64,000 bases of DNA from DASZTV01 sp035547515 (GTDB lineage: Bacteria > Actinomycetota > Actinomycetes > JAFAQI01). Every line of letters starts with the position of its first letter. Position 1 is the first letter of the stretch. Position numbers and translations under genes: made by a program. The stretch covers positions 4,817 to 68,816 of the forward strand of contig DASZUS010000003.1 of NCBI GenBank assembly GCA_035547515.1, read 5' to 3'. This document shows, in pieces, positions 24,782-33,292 of this stretch. Under the pieces are notes generated by a model. That model saw only the letters and a program-made list of their open reading frames with translations, did not search any database and was not told where the DNA came from.

Positions 24782-25591
24782 TCAGGCGACGACGGCGCCG
24801 CCGTCACAGGTGATGACCTCGCCGACGGTGTAGGCGCCGGCACGCGAGCACAGGAAGATCGTCAGCCCGGCGATGTCCTCTGCCGAGCCCACGCGGCCGC
24901 GCGGCACCATCGTGCCGACCGCGTCCCAGTCGGTGCCCTCGACGTCGCCGCCGGTGCCGACGCCGGTGGAGAGCATCCAGGTCGGGAATGGCCCAGGCGC
25001 GATGGCGTTGGTGATGATGTTCCGCTTCACCAGCCGGCTGCCCATCTGGCGCGTCAGCGCGTGCAGGGCCGCCTTCGACGGTCCGTAGGACCAGGTGTCG
25101 AAGGTCGGCGTCTTGATCCCGTCGATCGACCCGATGTTCACGATCCGCGCCGGGTCGTCCACGGTGCCGGCCGCTTCGAGCAGCGGCAGCAGGCGCTGGG
25201 TCAGGAAGAACACGCCCTTGACGTTGGTGTCCATGACCTTGTCCCAGCCGACCTCCGGGAACTCCTCGACCGGCGCACCCCACGAGGCGCCCGCGTTGTT
25301 GACCAGGATGTCCAGCTTGGAGGTCTGCGCCTTCAGTCGCGCGGTCAGGTCGTCGATCCCGTCGAGGTTCGACAGGTCGGCGGGCAGTGAGATGCAGGTC
25401 CCGCCGTACTCCTCTGCAAGTCGCCGCGCGGTGGCGTCGCACGCCTCGGCCTTGCGCGAGCTGATGTAGACGGTTGCGCCGTTGGCCAGGAAGCCGGCGG
25501 CGATCATCTCGCCGATGCCGCGCGAGCCGCCGGTGACGAGGACGGTCTTGCCAGCGACGGAGAACAGGTCGTTGATGGACAGCTTGGTCAT
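24782..25591 (-). CDS. SDR-family oxidoreductase
   Basis: A 269-aa SDR with TGGSRGIG at residues 20-27, NNAG near 98, Ser and YGPSK as the catalytic Tyr-Lys, and a C-terminal ITCDGG. It resembles 3-oxoacyl reductase/glucose-dehydrogenase-type SDRs. It is last in the minus-strand operon amidohydrolase-SDR-tetR-SDR, 21 bp after tetR. Confidence 0.88.
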   Translation of the reverse strand: MTKLSINDLFSVAGKTVLVTGGSRGIGEMIAAGFLANGATVYISSRKAEACDATARRLAEEYGGTCISLPADLSNLDGIDDLTARLKAQTSKLDILVNNAGASWGAPVEEFPEVGWDKVMDTNVKGVFFLTQRLLPLLEAAGTVDDPARIVNIGSIDGIKTPTFDTWSYGPSKAALHALTRQMGSRLVKRNIITNAIAPGPFPTWMLSTGVGTGGDVEGTDWDAVGTMVPRGRVGSAEDIAGLTIFLCSRAGAYTVGEVITCDGGAVVA

Positions 25592-25612
25592 CGGGACAAC
25601 ATACGGCGCGGC

Positions 25613-26218
25613 CTAGCGAGAGGTCCCGTCGAGGAAGATCCGGGCGAACTCCGCGGCGACGTGCTTGGCCGACCACCGCCCGCCCGGCTTCAGCCAGAGG
25701 TAGGCGTGGTTGTGCATTCCCAGCCAGGACAGCGCGGCGAGCCGCGGGTCGGTCTTGCGAAGCTCGCGAGCGGCGATGCCCTCGCGGATGAGCTGCTCTA
25801 CGGCGGACTCGAAGGCGTGGCGACGTTTGTGGAAGTCGGTTGCCCGATCGCCGGTCAACGCGGGGAACTCGTGCAGCAGCACCCAGACGTGGTCGGGGTA
25901 ACGAACCACGATGTCGAGGTACTCCGCGCCCAGGGCTCGTAACCGCTCGGCGGCGGATCCGCCGGCGGCGATGACGCGGTCGACGCCGGCGAGCACCTCG
26001 TCCATCACCAGATCCGTGATGGCGGCCAGCAGCTCCTCCTTGGAGCCGATGTAGTGGTAGAGCGCACCCTTGCCGAGCTCGTTGGCCTCGCACAGCTCGG
26101 CGATGCCGGTGCCGTGGTAGCCGCCCTGCGCGAACACCCCGGCGGAGGTGTCGATGATCGCGAGCCGGCGCGCCTCCCAGTTGGCGCCGCGTCCCGCCGT
26201 CGTCGCTGTCTCAGCCAC
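25613..26218 (-). CDS. TetR-family repressor of the surrounding catabolic regulon
   Basis: A 201-aa TetR regulator. The N-terminal helix-turn-helix spans about residues 20-60 (GTGIAELCEANELGKGALYHYIGSKEELL), the form seen in KstR2-like regulators of lipid and steroid catabolism. The C-terminal half would bind the inducer, possibly an acyl-CoA. It overlaps the upstream SDR by 8 nt and so is expressed from the operon promoter at 28400, which carries a perfect palindrome. Autoregulation and control of the other operator-bearing genes are inferred, not shown. Confidence 0.9.
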   Translation of the reverse strand: MAETATTAGRGANWEARRLAIIDTSAGVFAQGGYHGTGIAELCEANELGKGALYHYIGSKEELLAAITDLVMDEVLAGVDRVIAAGGSAAERLRALGAEYLDIVVRYPDHVWVLLHEFPALTGDRATDFHKRRHAFESAVEQLIREGIAARELRKTDPRLAALSWLGMHNHAYLWLKPGGRWSAKHVAAEFARIFLDGTSR

Positions 26219-27131
26219 GCTGGCTCGGATCAGCCGACTCGTTGCTCGGGAGGTGGGCGAGAAACGCCGCCGACCACGCCATCAGGTCGGCCGGTACGAC
26301 GTACCCGGCCTCGTCGTTGATCGCGTCCCAGTTCGCCGCGACATCCTCGACCGTCGGAGCGGCGCCGTCGTGGACGTAGCCGGGCGTCGCGGCCAGCACG
26401 ATCCGTGCAAAGCGTCCGGCGCCTGCCGAGTAGACCTCGCCGCTGACCGGGCAGTCCTCGTGGGCGAGATAGCCGGCCATGGGTGCGACGAGCTCCTCGC
26501 CCATGTACGGCGCGGTCGCCGTCGCCGCCTTGCCCGCCATGCGGGTTGCCGCAGCGGGAGCGATCGCGTTGATCCGGATGTTGTGCCGCGCGCCCGCCGT
26601 CGCGAGGCTTCGGGTCAGCCCGATCACGCCGCCCTTGGCGGCGGCGTAGGACGTGTTGTTGGGCAGCCCGAAGACGCCGGCCGACGTGGTGAGCACCACG
26701 CGGCCGTAGCCCTGGTCGACGAAGTGCGGCCAGGCAGCGCGTGTGGTGAGGAACGACCCGCCGAGGTGCACTGCCAGGTGGTGGCCGAAGTTGTCGTCGC
26801 TGATGTCCGGCATGCCGGCCCACTCGATCACGCCGGCGTTGCTGATGAGGATGTCGACCCGTCCGAACTCGGCGACCGCAAGATCGACGAGCGCCTGCGC
26901 CGCAGCAGGTGAAGCGACGTCGTTGCCGTCGGCGACGGCGGTGCCGCCCGCGTCGCGGATCTCCTTGACCACCGACTCGGCCGGTGCGAGGTCAGCGCCG
27001 GCGCCCGACATCGACGTACCGAGGTCGTTCACGACCACCGCCGCCCCCCGCTCGGCCAAGAGCAGCGCGTAAGCACGGCCGATGCCGCGCCCCGCCCCCG
27101 TGACTATCGCGACCCGCCCGTCGTAGCGCAT
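26211..27131 (-). CDS. SDR-family oxidoreductase (multifunctional-enzyme-2-like)
   Basis: A 306-aa SDR with TGAGRGIGRAYALLLAERGA and an inserted VVNDLG segment, as in the 3-hydroxyacyl-CoA dehydrogenase part of peroxisomal-type multifunctional enzymes. Ser and YAAAK supply the active site. About 55 extra C-terminal residues follow the Rossmann core. It probably oxidises a 3-hydroxyacyl-CoA or related alcohol. It starts 5 bp after the amidohydrolase stop and overlaps tetR. Confidence 0.88.
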   Translation of the reverse strand: MRYDGRVAIVTGAGRGIGRAYALLLAERGAAVVVNDLGTSMSGAGADLAPAESVVKEIRDAGGTAVADGNDVASPAAAQALVDLAVAEFGRVDILISNAGVIEWAGMPDISDDNFGHHLAVHLGGSFLTTRAAWPHFVDQGYGRVVLTTSAGVFGLPNNTSYAAAKGGVIGLTRSLATAGARHNIRINAIAPAAATRMAGKAATATAPYMGEELVAPMAGYLAHEDCPVSGEVYSAGAGRFARIVLAATPGYVHDGAAPTVEDVAANWDAINDEAGYVVPADLMAWSAAFLAHLPSNESADPSQRG

Positions 27132-27136
27132 GCCGA

Positions 27137-28393
27137 TCAGACTGCCACTGGCACCTTGAACCCCAGCAGGTTGCCCAGCGTGCCGCCCAGGATCGCCTTG
27201 CGCTCGTCGTCGGGCACGCCGGCGAACAGCTGCTTGATCAGCTCGCGGCTCCCGCGGAACGTGCCCTCCGCGTGCGGGTAGTCATTGCCCCAGGTCAGCG
27301 TCGACAGGCCGGTGATGTGACGGCAGGCGATCGCCACCGGGTCGTCCTGGAACTGCACGTGGAACTGTCGGCGGACGTACTCGCTCGGCATCAGCGGGTA
27401 GGGCCACTTCTCGTTGAGCCGGAACAGCTGCGCCATGTCGGGCTGGTCGTTGGGCGGGCGGGAGTCGTCCCACTTGCCGAGCCACCAGTCAGCGTCCTGA
27501 CCGATGCCGGTGACCCAGCACTTGTCCATCCCGCCGACCAGCGAGGACAGCCAGTGGGCGTTGAACTCGATCAGGTGGAAGTGCAGGTCAGGGAAGCGCT
27601 CGGGCACCCCGCCGCCGACCAGCTGGCAGATCAGCTGCTGAGGCACGAACGTGCTGTGGATCGCCTGGGTGACCATCCGCTTGGCGGCGGCCTTCTCGGT
27701 CATCGGCTGGTTGACCTGTGCCGCGTTTTCGAGGACCACCTTGAGGGTCACCGCTTCGGTGTCGTTGACCTTCACCCCACCGGTCTGGGTGTGGAAGAAC
27801 ACCTGTACGCCGTTGGCGACCGCGGCGGCCCAGACGGGGTCGAGCTCTCGGGTGTAGTAGCTGCGCGGCGGCGTCGCCGGTAGGAGGATGGCGCGGAAGC
27901 CGGCGGCGGCGACCCGCTCGATCTCTGCGACTGCGTCGGCGACATCGGTGATGGGGACGGGAGCGGTGGGGCAGATGCGGTCGAAGTACGGCGTGAAGCG
28001 CTCGATGATGTAGTCGTTGTAGACGCGGGCGTGTGCCATGGACAGCTCGTGGTCGTCGGAGTACAGCCCGAACAGCGACAGGTTCGGATGCATCACCTGG
28101 ACGTCGACGCCATCGAGGTCCATGTCCTCGAGGATCTGCTTGGGGTCGCCCTCGGGCATCCGGCCGCCGGTCTGCCGGTAGCGCGACACCGTCCAGCCCT
28201 CGTAGCCGGCGGTGTGCAACCTGCGGAAGATCGTCGCGCCGCCCTCGACCAGCGGCTCGTCGAGCTCGAAGTCCTCTTCCCACACCGCGCGGTCGCGCAG
28301 GTGCTGGGGGAGTCTGGTCTTGAACAGGTCGGTGGGCTCGAGAACGTGCCCGTCGGCCGAGACGATGAAGTCTTTCTGCTCTGCAGCACCCAT
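27137..28393 (-). CDS. Amidohydrolase-2 family metal-dependent hydrolase/decarboxylase
   Basis: A 418-aa TIM-barrel protein of the amidohydrolase_2 family (ACMSD-like). The metal site shows as SADGH at residues 12-16 and WGNDYPHAEG at about 368-377. The first metal pair is the D-x-H variant common in actinobacterial members. These enzymes hydrolyse or decarboxylate cyclic and aromatic acids. The ATG at 28393 is set by the operator 8 bp upstream, implying a very short leader. It heads the operon containing tetR. Confidence 0.88.
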   Translation of the reverse strand: MGAAEQKDFIVSADGHVLEPTDLFKTRLPQHLRDRAVWEEDFELDEPLVEGGATIFRRLHTAGYEGWTVSRYRQTGGRMPEGDPKQILEDMDLDGVDVQVMHPNLSLFGLYSDDHELSMAHARVYNDYIIERFTPYFDRICPTAPVPITDVADAVAEIERVAAAGFRAILLPATPPRSYYTRELDPVWAAAVANGVQVFFHTQTGGVKVNDTEAVTLKVVLENAAQVNQPMTEKAAAKRMVTQAIHSTFVPQQLICQLVGGGVPERFPDLHFHLIEFNAHWLSSLVGGMDKCWVTGIGQDADWWLGKWDDSRPPNDQPDMAQLFRLNEKWPYPLMPSEYVRRQFHVQFQDDPVAIACRHITGLSTLTWGNDYPHAEGTFRGSRELIKQLFAGVPDDERKAILGGTLGNLLGFKVPVAV

Positions 28394-28400
28394 AGCGTTA

Positions 28401-28418
28401 CTGTACCGATCGGTACAG
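28401..28418. promoter_or_regulatory. Perfect TetR-type operator in divergent promoter
   Basis: CTGTACCGATCGGTACAG is a perfect 18-bp palindrome. It lies 8 bp before the amidohydrolase ATG and 22 bp before the cyclase-family start, between divergent operons. The core recurs at 33253-33268 (perfect), 22473-22488 (one change) and 19164-19179 (two changes). Confidence 0.82.
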
Positions 28419-28439
28419 GATCTGGAAGGGGCGATCTCG

Positions 28440-29498
28440 TTGGCGAAGCGTTGGCAGCAGCGGCCGGAGGGCTCGACCTGGGGCGACTGGGGCGAGGACG
28501 ACGAGCTTGGCCGGATCAACCTGCTGACCCGCGAGAAGGTGCTCGAGGGGGTGCGGGAGGTCGAGGCGGGGATCGCGTTCTCGTTGAGCCTGCCGCTGGA
28601 CTTCCCTGGCGGGACCGCGCTGAACCAGCGGCGTTACCCCCCGAAGCTCTCGCCGACCGAGGACATGAACGGCGTACCCGGCGTCTTCTACAACGTCCGG
28701 ATGAGCGAGATGGCGGACTGGGGCGACCCGCGGTACGTCGACGTGTGGGCCGACGACGTGGTGACGCTCTCGCTGCAGTACTCGACCCAGTGGGACTCCC
28801 TCGCGCACGTCGGTGCCGAGTTCGACGCCGACGGCGACGGGGTCGAAGAGGCGGTCTACTACAACGGCTACCGCGCTGGTGTGGATCTCGTCGGTCCCTC
28901 CGATGACGCGCGTGGTGACGGCTCGGGCCACCGCGGGTTTGCCCATCACCTGGGCCTCGAGCACATGGCGGCGCACGGCGTGCAGGGCCGCGGCGTACTG
29001 GTCGACCTGCACAAGCACTTCGGCGACGAGTGGCGGGCAGTCGACCTTGCCGCGCTGCAGGAGGTCATGGCGGCTGACGACGTCGTCGTCGAGCCTGGCG
29101 ACATGCTGCTCGTCCACACCGGCTTCGCGACCCGGGTGCTCGAGTGGAACCGCGAGCCCGACCCGCGCGCGATCCACCGCACGGGCACCTGGCTCGACGC
29201 GCGCGATCCCGCGATGCTCGAGTGGATCGCGGACTCGCAGATCTCCGCGCTCGTGGCCGACAACTACGCCGTCGAGGGGCTGCTCGGCAAGGACCCCGAC
29301 CCGTCGCGCCACTCGTTCCTGCCGATCCACCATCTGTGCCTCTTCCGGCTCGGGGTCCCGCTCGGTGAGATGTGGTACCTCAACGACTTGGCCGCCTGGC
29401 TGGCCGAGCACGGCCGGTCGCGCTTCCTGCTGACCGCCCCGCCGCTGCGGCTCCCCGGAGCGGTCGGCTCACCACTCACTCCCGTCGCGACCGTCTAG
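28440..29498 (+). CDS. Cyclase-family (PF04199, kynurenine-formamidase-like) hydrolase
   Basis: A 352-aa member of the putative cyclase/formamidase-like family, metal-dependent hydrolases of amides, esters or lactones. The family context WDSLAHVG and the later HLGLEHMAAHGVQGRGVLVDL are present. The TTG at 28440 is preferred: GGAAGGGG lies 8 bases upstream, and the upstream in-frame codons run through the operator. With the Baeyer-Villiger-type enzyme in the same regulon, a lactone or ester opening role is plausible. Confidence 0.82.
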   Translation: MAKRWQQRPEGSTWGDWGEDDELGRINLLTREKVLEGVREVEAGIAFSLSLPLDFPGGTALNQRRYPPKLSPTEDMNGVPGVFYNVRMSEMADWGDPRYVDVWADDVVTLSLQYSTQWDSLAHVGAEFDADGDGVEEAVYYNGYRAGVDLVGPSDDARGDGSGHRGFAHHLGLEHMAAHGVQGRGVLVDLHKHFGDEWRAVDLAALQEVMAADDVVVEPGDMLLVHTGFATRVLEWNREPDPRAIHRTGTWLDARDPAMLEWIADSQISALVADNYAVEGLLGKDPDPSRHSFLPIHHLCLFRLGVPLGEMWYLNDLAAWLAEHGRSRFLLTAPPLRLPGAVGSPLTPVATV

Positions 29499-29503
29499 CC
29501 CGC

Positions 29504-29553
29504 AGGTTGTGAGGCATGCGCCGCGTCCCAGTGCGGGTAGCGCCTCACAACCT
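29504..29553. terminator. 12-bp-stem inverted repeat just after cyclase gene
   Basis: AGGTTGTGAGGC (29504-29515) pairs with GCCTCACAACCT (29542-29553) across a 26-nt loop, beginning 6 bp after the cyclase stop codon. There is no U tract. It is placed like a terminator and may also separate the lipoprotein gene that follows. Confidence 0.55.
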
Positions 29554-29580
29554 CACGGCGGCTGGGTACGTCCTATTGAT

Positions 29581-30054
29581 GTGCTGACGGTGCGGCAGCT
29601 TGTGGCGTGCGTCCTCTCGACCTGTCTCGCCGCATGTAGCGCCGGATCGGCGCACCCGGTCCTCGGCGGTACGACCAGGCCGACCGCACCGGATGCAGCG
29701 CCACGAGGGTTTCCCTTTACCGATCGGACGGCCATCGAGGGTGGAGACCGCCAGCCGGAACGCTTCTGCGCGGTGGCCCCCGCGCGCGGGAGCGTTCGGT
29801 ATGACCCGGAAGGGAAGTCGGCGCGATTGCTTGTGAGCCTGCGCGGCATCGCCGTGCGAGGGCCGGTGGGCATCGTCTGGGATCCAGGCAGTGATCACGC
29901 CGGTGAGGTGATCGCCTCGGTGAAGGTCGCAGGTGGGGTAGCGCTCCGGCGCTCGCTGCGCTTCTTTCACGCGCCGTACTACAACCGGCGAGGACGCGAG
30001 ATTCTGCTCGTCACAAACAGGCAACGGGCCATCGCAACGGCGCGGCCCTGTTAG
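29581..30054 (+). CDS. Hypothetical secreted lipoprotein
   Basis: A 157-aa product from a GTG start. The N-terminus (VRQLVACVLSTCLAAC) is a lipoprotein signal with lipobox LAAC, so the protein is probably anchored outside the membrane. The rest shows no recognised domain. Two cysteines remain (ERFCAV and the C-terminal ARPC) and could pair. No functional neighbours. Confidence 0.6.
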   Translation: MLTVRQLVACVLSTCLAACSAGSAHPVLGGTTRPTAPDAAPRGFPFTDRTAIEGGDRQPERFCAVAPARGSVRYDPEGKSARLLVSLRGIAVRGPVGIVWDPGSDHAGEVIASVKVAGGVALRRSLRFFHAPYYNRRGREILLVTNRQRAIATARPC

Positions 30055-30105
30055 TCGGCGGCCCGGGTCAGAGGAATCTCACCGTGCGTGCTTGAACTGT
30101 GTCCT

Positions 30106-31650
30106 GTGAGACTTCGCGCTGCGTTGATCGCGGCGAGCCTGGTTGCGCCGTTCGGCGGCCTGCTCGAGACCGCACAGGCGGCGGCCCTCGCGAAGCCCGT
30201 CGTACCCGCGGACCCCGTCGTACTGGTGGGCGCGACCGCCGGTCACTGGCGAGTGGTCGCGCACGTCGACCGGCACCCAGAACGGCATGTCGAGCGGCCG
30301 ATCGACCACCCAGTTCCCCAACGCTTACATGCCAGTTGCACGCGTGCCGCCACACCTGCCTCCGACCGTCTCGGCCGGTACGGCGAGGGCATCGTCTCGC
30401 TGACGCTGGCGGCGCCGGGTACGTCGTGGGCCAGCAGTCTCGACACCTCGGTTGACGTCGACGTCGCAGTGGACGGCGGCGCTAGCCAGCAGGTCGTGCT
30501 CTTCCAGGGCTCGCAGCCTGCGGTGTACCAGGGCTTCGTCGGGCGGATGCGCACCGGACAGCACTGTGTCTCGCTGGCCGTCGACCCCCGCCGCTCCAGT
30601 GACCTCGCGACGGCGAAGGTCGACGTGTTCGGGATCAGCCTCGGTGTGGTCCCGCGACGAAGCCCGGCCTATCTCGGGCTCACGCACGCACCCGTGATGT
30701 ACGGCCGATCGAGCTCCGCGGAGCGGGACGCGCAGCTCATCACGGACGTAACGCAAAGCCCCGACGCGGACGGTAGGGACATCGATCTCTCGTACACCGT
30801 GATCTGGACCCGCGAGGACGTCGGCGACGGCACGGTCCCGGCCTACGAATGGGGCCTGTGGGGCCGGATGACCGACATCGAGACCGTGCTCCAGGAAGTC
30901 GTCGCGCCGTCGGGCCGGATCGTGAAGGCCGCCTACCTGTCGTGCGGCTGCGAGAAGCTGCCGCTCTATCCCGACGCGCTACCCGCGCCGCCGATCGGCA
31001 GCGAGTACGACGCGGCCTACCCGCCGTCCGGGACGCCGAAGGCAATGGGCCACCATCTCGTGCTGCGCGACGCGACCGGCAACAACGACGTGTCGCCGTA
31101 CAAGACCTCGCGCTACCGCTTCCAGCAGGTTCCGGTCATGGGTCCGCGGGACGGGCAGGCCCGTGACGTGGTCATGGACGAGCACCCCTGGACCTACCGG
31201 ATCTCCAACGACGACGTCGCGAGGACCACTGTCGAGTCGGCCGACCCGAGGTCGCTGCTCGCCGGTGGCTACCCGCAATACCTGGTCGTCGACCTCGATG
31301 TCACGGCGTCGGCGGCTCAGTCGATCGCGGTCGGGGTACGGCTGCGAGGCGACCCGACGTGGTGGACCGACGACTACGCGCAGACCGCGGGCGTCCCGAC
31401 GACGTTCCCGTTCTACACGGGTGGGCACGGCCGCACCGTCATCAAGCTGCCGGCCGACTGGCACTCGAAGCGGATCTCGGCTCTACGCATCGTGCTCAAC
31501 GGCCGGCCCGGTGGCCCGACACCCAAGCTGGTCGGCAAGCCGGCGATCCAACTCGTCGAGGTCACCCCGGACTATCGCGTGAAGCGGTTGCGCAACCCGC
31601 GCCTAACCGTGTCGACCGGCACTCAGCTGCTGCCGGGACTGCCGATCTGA
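30106..31650 (+). CDS. Hypothetical secreted protein, possible internal frame slip
   Basis: A 514-aa product with an N-terminal signal (LRAALIAASLVAPFGGLL, cleavage after AQA). I do not recognise the family. The later part looks beta-rich (YTVIWTREDVGDG, RFQQVPVMGPRDGQARDV), like extracellular or carbohydrate-related proteins. Between about 30236 and 30360 the annotated frame loses its GC-rich third positions while the +1 frame gains them, suggesting two compensating frame slips or a divergent segment. The 3' end overlaps the convergent monooxygenase by 28 bp. Confidence 0.65.
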   Translation: MRLRAALIAASLVAPFGGLLETAQAAALAKPVVPADPVVLVGATAGHWRVVAHVDRHPERHVERPIDHPVPQRLHASCTRAATPASDRLGRYGEGIVSLTLAAPGTSWASSLDTSVDVDVAVDGGASQQVVLFQGSQPAVYQGFVGRMRTGQHCVSLAVDPRRSSDLATAKVDVFGISLGVVPRRSPAYLGLTHAPVMYGRSSSAERDAQLITDVTQSPDADGRDIDLSYTVIWTREDVGDGTVPAYEWGLWGRMTDIETVLQEVVAPSGRIVKAAYLSCGCEKLPLYPDALPAPPIGSEYDAAYPPSGTPKAMGHHLVLRDATGNNDVSPYKTSRYRFQQVPVMGPRDGQARDVVMDEHPWTYRISNDDVARTTVESADPRSLLAGGYPQYLVVDLDVTASAAQSIAVGVRLRGDPTWWTDDYAQTAGVPTTFPFYTGGHGRTVIKLPADWHSKRISALRIVLNGRPGGPTPKLVGKPAIQLVEVTPDYRVKRLRNPRLTVSTGTQLLPGLPI

Positions 31651-33242
31651 GGGCGGAAGACGAACGGCGCGTAGTCGTTCGCCTTCGCCTCGGCGATCAG
31701 CGCCAGCAGCTTCGGGCGGCCGGCGGCATTGAGCAGGTACTTGCGCGGCTTACCCGGCACGTTCGTGCCGAAGTAGTAGCTCTTCTCGGTGAACGACGGA
31801 GGCCGGCGCGCAGCGCGGTCGATCATCGCGGTCCACCCGTCCTCGGTCTCGGTCGTGACCTCGATCGTCGAGGCGCCGCGCTCGCGCGCAGCGACGAGTA
31901 GGTCGGTGACGAAGTCCACCTGGTCGCCGTTGTAGCGCGGGTTGTTGCCGGCCGCGGCATGCGGCCCACCGGGGAAGAAGAAGTTCGGGAAGCCCGCGGT
32001 CTGCAGGCCGAGGTACGTCGACGGGCCATCCCGCCAGTGGTCGTTGAGGCTGACGCCGCCGCGCCCGACGATGCCCATCCGGGAGAGCGCGCCCGTGCCG
32101 AAGTCGAACCCGGTCGCCCACACGATGACGTCGAGCTCACGCACGCCGTCGGCGGTCTCGATCCCGGCGTCGGTGACGCGAAGCATCGGGGTGGCGCGCA
32201 GGTCGACCAGCGACACCTTCGGGGAGTTGAACGCCTCGAAGTACCCGGTGACGAACGGCGGCCGCTTCTCGCCGAACCGGTGGTCGTCGGGGATCAGCAG
32301 CGCGGCCACCTTCGGATCGCGGACGATGCCGCGGATCTTCGTCGCCATGAACTCACACCACGCGTCGTTGGCCGCCTCGTCGAAGGTGAGGTCCTGGTAG
32401 TGGCTGACGATCTTGCCGAAGCCCGGCTTGGCCCACATCTCCTCGTAGAACGCCAGTCGCTGCTCCTCGGTGTCCTCTGAGGACTTGCGATCACCGGGCG
32501 GGTGAAGGAACCCGGCAAGCGAGGTGTCGAGGGTGTGCTTGATCGACGCGAAGTTGGCGCGCAGCTGCGCCTGCTCCTCGGCGGTGATGGGGGAGTTGTT
32601 CAGCGGCGTGCACCAGTTCGGAGTGCGCTGGTAGACGGTCAGCGACTCGACCTCGTCGAGGATGGCCGGCACCAGCTGCACCCCGCTCGACCCGGTGCCG
32701 ACGATGGCCACGCGCTTGCCCGACAGGTCGACCGGCTCGGCCGGCCACAGCCCGGTGTGGAGCTGCGTCCCGCGGAAGTCCTCGCGGCCCGCTACGTCGG
32801 GGAAGAACGGCACCGAGAGCACGCCGGTCGCGGCGATCAGGAACCGCGCGACGACCTGCTCGCCGCCCGAGGTTGTGACGGCCCACGTCGCCGATCCCTC
32901 GTCGTACGACGCGGCCGTGACGCGTACGCCGAGCCGGATGTCGCGGCGCAGGTCGAAGCGGTCGACCACGTGGTTGAGGTAGCGCTCGATCTCGGGCTGG
33001 CCGGCGAAGTGCTCGGACCACTCCCACTCGTCGAAGAGCTCCTCGGAGAACAGGTAGCCGTAGGTGTAGCTCTCCGAGTCGAACCGTGCGCCGGGGTAGC
33101 GGTTCCAGAACCACGTGCCGCCGACGCCGTCGCCGGCCTCGAGCAGCCGCACCGAGAAGCCGGCCTCGCGGGCGCGGTAGAGCTGGTAGATCCCGGTGAT
33201 GCCGGCGCCGATGACCAGTACGTCGACGTCGGTCTCGCCCAT
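31623..33242 (-). CDS. Flavin monooxygenase, Baeyer-Villiger type
   Basis: A 539-aa FAD/NADPH monooxygenase. GAGITG at residues 12-17 binds FAD and GTGSSG at 182-187 binds NADPH. Between them is the Baeyer-Villiger fingerprint F156-x-G158-xxx-H162-xxx-W166-P. Such enzymes insert oxygen next to a ketone to give an ester or lactone. A perfect TetR-type operator begins 11 bp upstream of its ATG. It probably supplies the lactone or ester handled by the regulon's hydrolases. Confidence 0.92.
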   Translation of the reverse strand: MGETDVDVLVIGAGITGIYQLYRAREAGFSVRLLEAGDGVGGTWFWNRYPGARFDSESYTYGYLFSEELFDEWEWSEHFAGQPEIERYLNHVVDRFDLRRDIRLGVRVTAASYDEGSATWAVTTSGGEQVVARFLIAATGVLSVPFFPDVAGREDFRGTQLHTGLWPAEPVDLSGKRVAIVGTGSSGVQLVPAILDEVESLTVYQRTPNWCTPLNNSPITAEEQAQLRANFASIKHTLDTSLAGFLHPPGDRKSSEDTEEQRLAFYEEMWAKPGFGKIVSHYQDLTFDEAANDAWCEFMATKIRGIVRDPKVAALLIPDDHRFGEKRPPFVTGYFEAFNSPKVSLVDLRATPMLRVTDAGIETADGVRELDVIVWATGFDFGTGALSRMGIVGRGGVSLNDHWRDGPSTYLGLQTAGFPNFFFPGGPHAAAGNNPRYNGDQVDFVTDLLVAARERGASTIEVTTETEDGWTAMIDRAARRPPSFTEKSYYFGTNVPGKPRKYLLNAAGRPKLLALIAEAKANDYAPFVFRPQIGSPGSS

Positions 33243-33252
33243 GGCGGGCGAG

Positions 33253-33268
33253 TGTACCGATCGGTACA
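33253..33268. promoter_or_regulatory. Perfect TetR-type operator in divergent promoter
   Basis: TGTACCGATCGGTACA, 11 bp before the monooxygenase ATG (33242) and 24 bp before the SnoaL-like ATG (33293). It is identical to the core at 28402-28417, about 7 kb from the tetR gene. Confidence 0.8.
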
Positions 33269-33292
33269 GACCACTTGGATAGAGTGCGGCGC

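Noticed and set aside
28212..28439. N-terminal extension of the cyclase-family gene
   Set aside because: It would be antisense to the amidohydrolase and would translate the operator. The TTG at 28440 has a good ribosome site and a family-typical start.
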